Assembly: GCA_005879045.1 (NCBI GenBank)
Contig: VBLV01000118.1
Coordinates: 2,288-8,273 of the forward strand
Source: Methanobacteriota archaeon
Lineage (GTDB): Archaea; Thermoplasmatota; Thermoplasmata; RBG-16-68-12
Direction of reading: 5' to 3'
Length of the DNA: 5,986 nucleotides
Positions 5,812-5,986 of this stretch are shown here, piece after piece. Within the stretch, counting starts at the first letter, position 1; every line of letters starts with the position of its first letter. Both the position numbers and the translations under genes were made by a program. The notes below the pieces were generated by a model. It was not told the DNA's origin and did not search any database. It worked only from the letters and a program-made list of their open reading frames with translations.

Positions 5812-5986
5812 TCAGGCGTTCTCCTGATCCGAGTTCCGAGGGTTGCGGAACAGCTCCTGCAGGATCTCCGCGAACGCATCGGAGTCGAGGAGACCGAGGC
5901 GCTGGCTCGCGACGCTGCTGATGACGACGTTATCTCCTGCGTGGGGCGACTCCCGCGGGCGGAAGACGTCGTCTCCCTCCGGGAGC
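5812..5986 (-). CDS. C-terminal end of an unidentified protein (runs off right edge)
   Basis: An open minus-strand frame enters from the right edge and ends at a TGA at 5814-5812, giving the last 57 residues of a protein. The segment begins LPEGDDVFRPRESP, passes through AGDNVVISSVASQRLGLLDSD and ends in an amphipathic helix (AFAEILQELF) with a short polar tail. Codons are strongly G/C at third positions, as in the certain genes of the window, which is why I read this frame as coding rather than the antisense frames. The paired charged GD turns followed by hydrophobic strands suggest the end of a small beta-rich domain, but I do not recognise the family. It lies 74 bases upstream of pdxT on the same strand. 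Confidence 0.6.
   Translation of the reverse strand, partial: LPEGDDVFRPRESPHAGDNVVISSVASQRLGLLDSDAFAEILQELFRNPRNSDQENA

Noticed and set aside
1..5986. Search for CRISPR arrays, tRNA/rRNA genes, insertion sequences or phage genes
   Set aside because: No spaced direct repeats, RNA-gene signatures, transposase motifs or terminal inverted repeats were seen by eye. The window looks like ordinary core chromosome.

Overview
The window is GC-rich archaeal chromosomal DNA. Three things point to Archaea. It encodes two consecutive enzymes of archaeal ether-lipid synthesis, GGGP synthase and the UbiA-type DGGGP synthase. It encodes a DUF2070 membrane protein, a family known from archaea. It also has TATA-like boxes about 27-29 bases upstream of start codons, which fits archaeal promoters with leaderless or nearly leaderless transcripts. 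The overall style suggests an uncultivated high-GC Thermoplasmata or other euryarchaeal genome, but the lineage is inferred and the sequence does not prove it. Coding is dense, and strong GC bias at third codon positions produces many long spurious antisense ORFs.

Left part, minus strand: a 425-residue all-helical repeat protein of unknown function (293-1570) is followed after 39 bases by the start of an RsmC/MJ0882-type SAM-dependent methyltransferase, which runs off the left edge. A 183-base divergent promoter region (1571-1753) separates this block from the plus-strand operon.

Middle, plus strand: three tightly coupled genes. DGGGP synthase (1754-2587) overlaps GGGP synthase (2584-3321) by 4 bases. 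GGGP synthase in turn shares one base with a 608-residue DUF2070 membrane protein (3321-5147). The first two enzymes attach the two geranylgeranyl chains to glycerol-1-phosphate, in the order GGGP synthase then DGGGP synthase. The third gene has no established function, but its stop/start coupling places it in the same translational unit.

Right part, minus strand: pdxT (5144-5737), the glutaminase subunit of PLP synthase, converges on the DUF2070 gene so tightly that the two stop codons overlap within one CTAG. It has a clear TATA-like box of its own. Further right is the C-terminal end of an unidentified minus-strand gene (5812-5986).

No tRNA, rRNA, CRISPR array, insertion sequence or obvious mobile element was seen. 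The most noteworthy points are the physical coupling of a DUF2070 protein rich in conserved-looking His/Asp/Asn motifs to the first two prenyl-transfer steps of membrane lipid synthesis, and the six-fold internal repeat of the helical protein.
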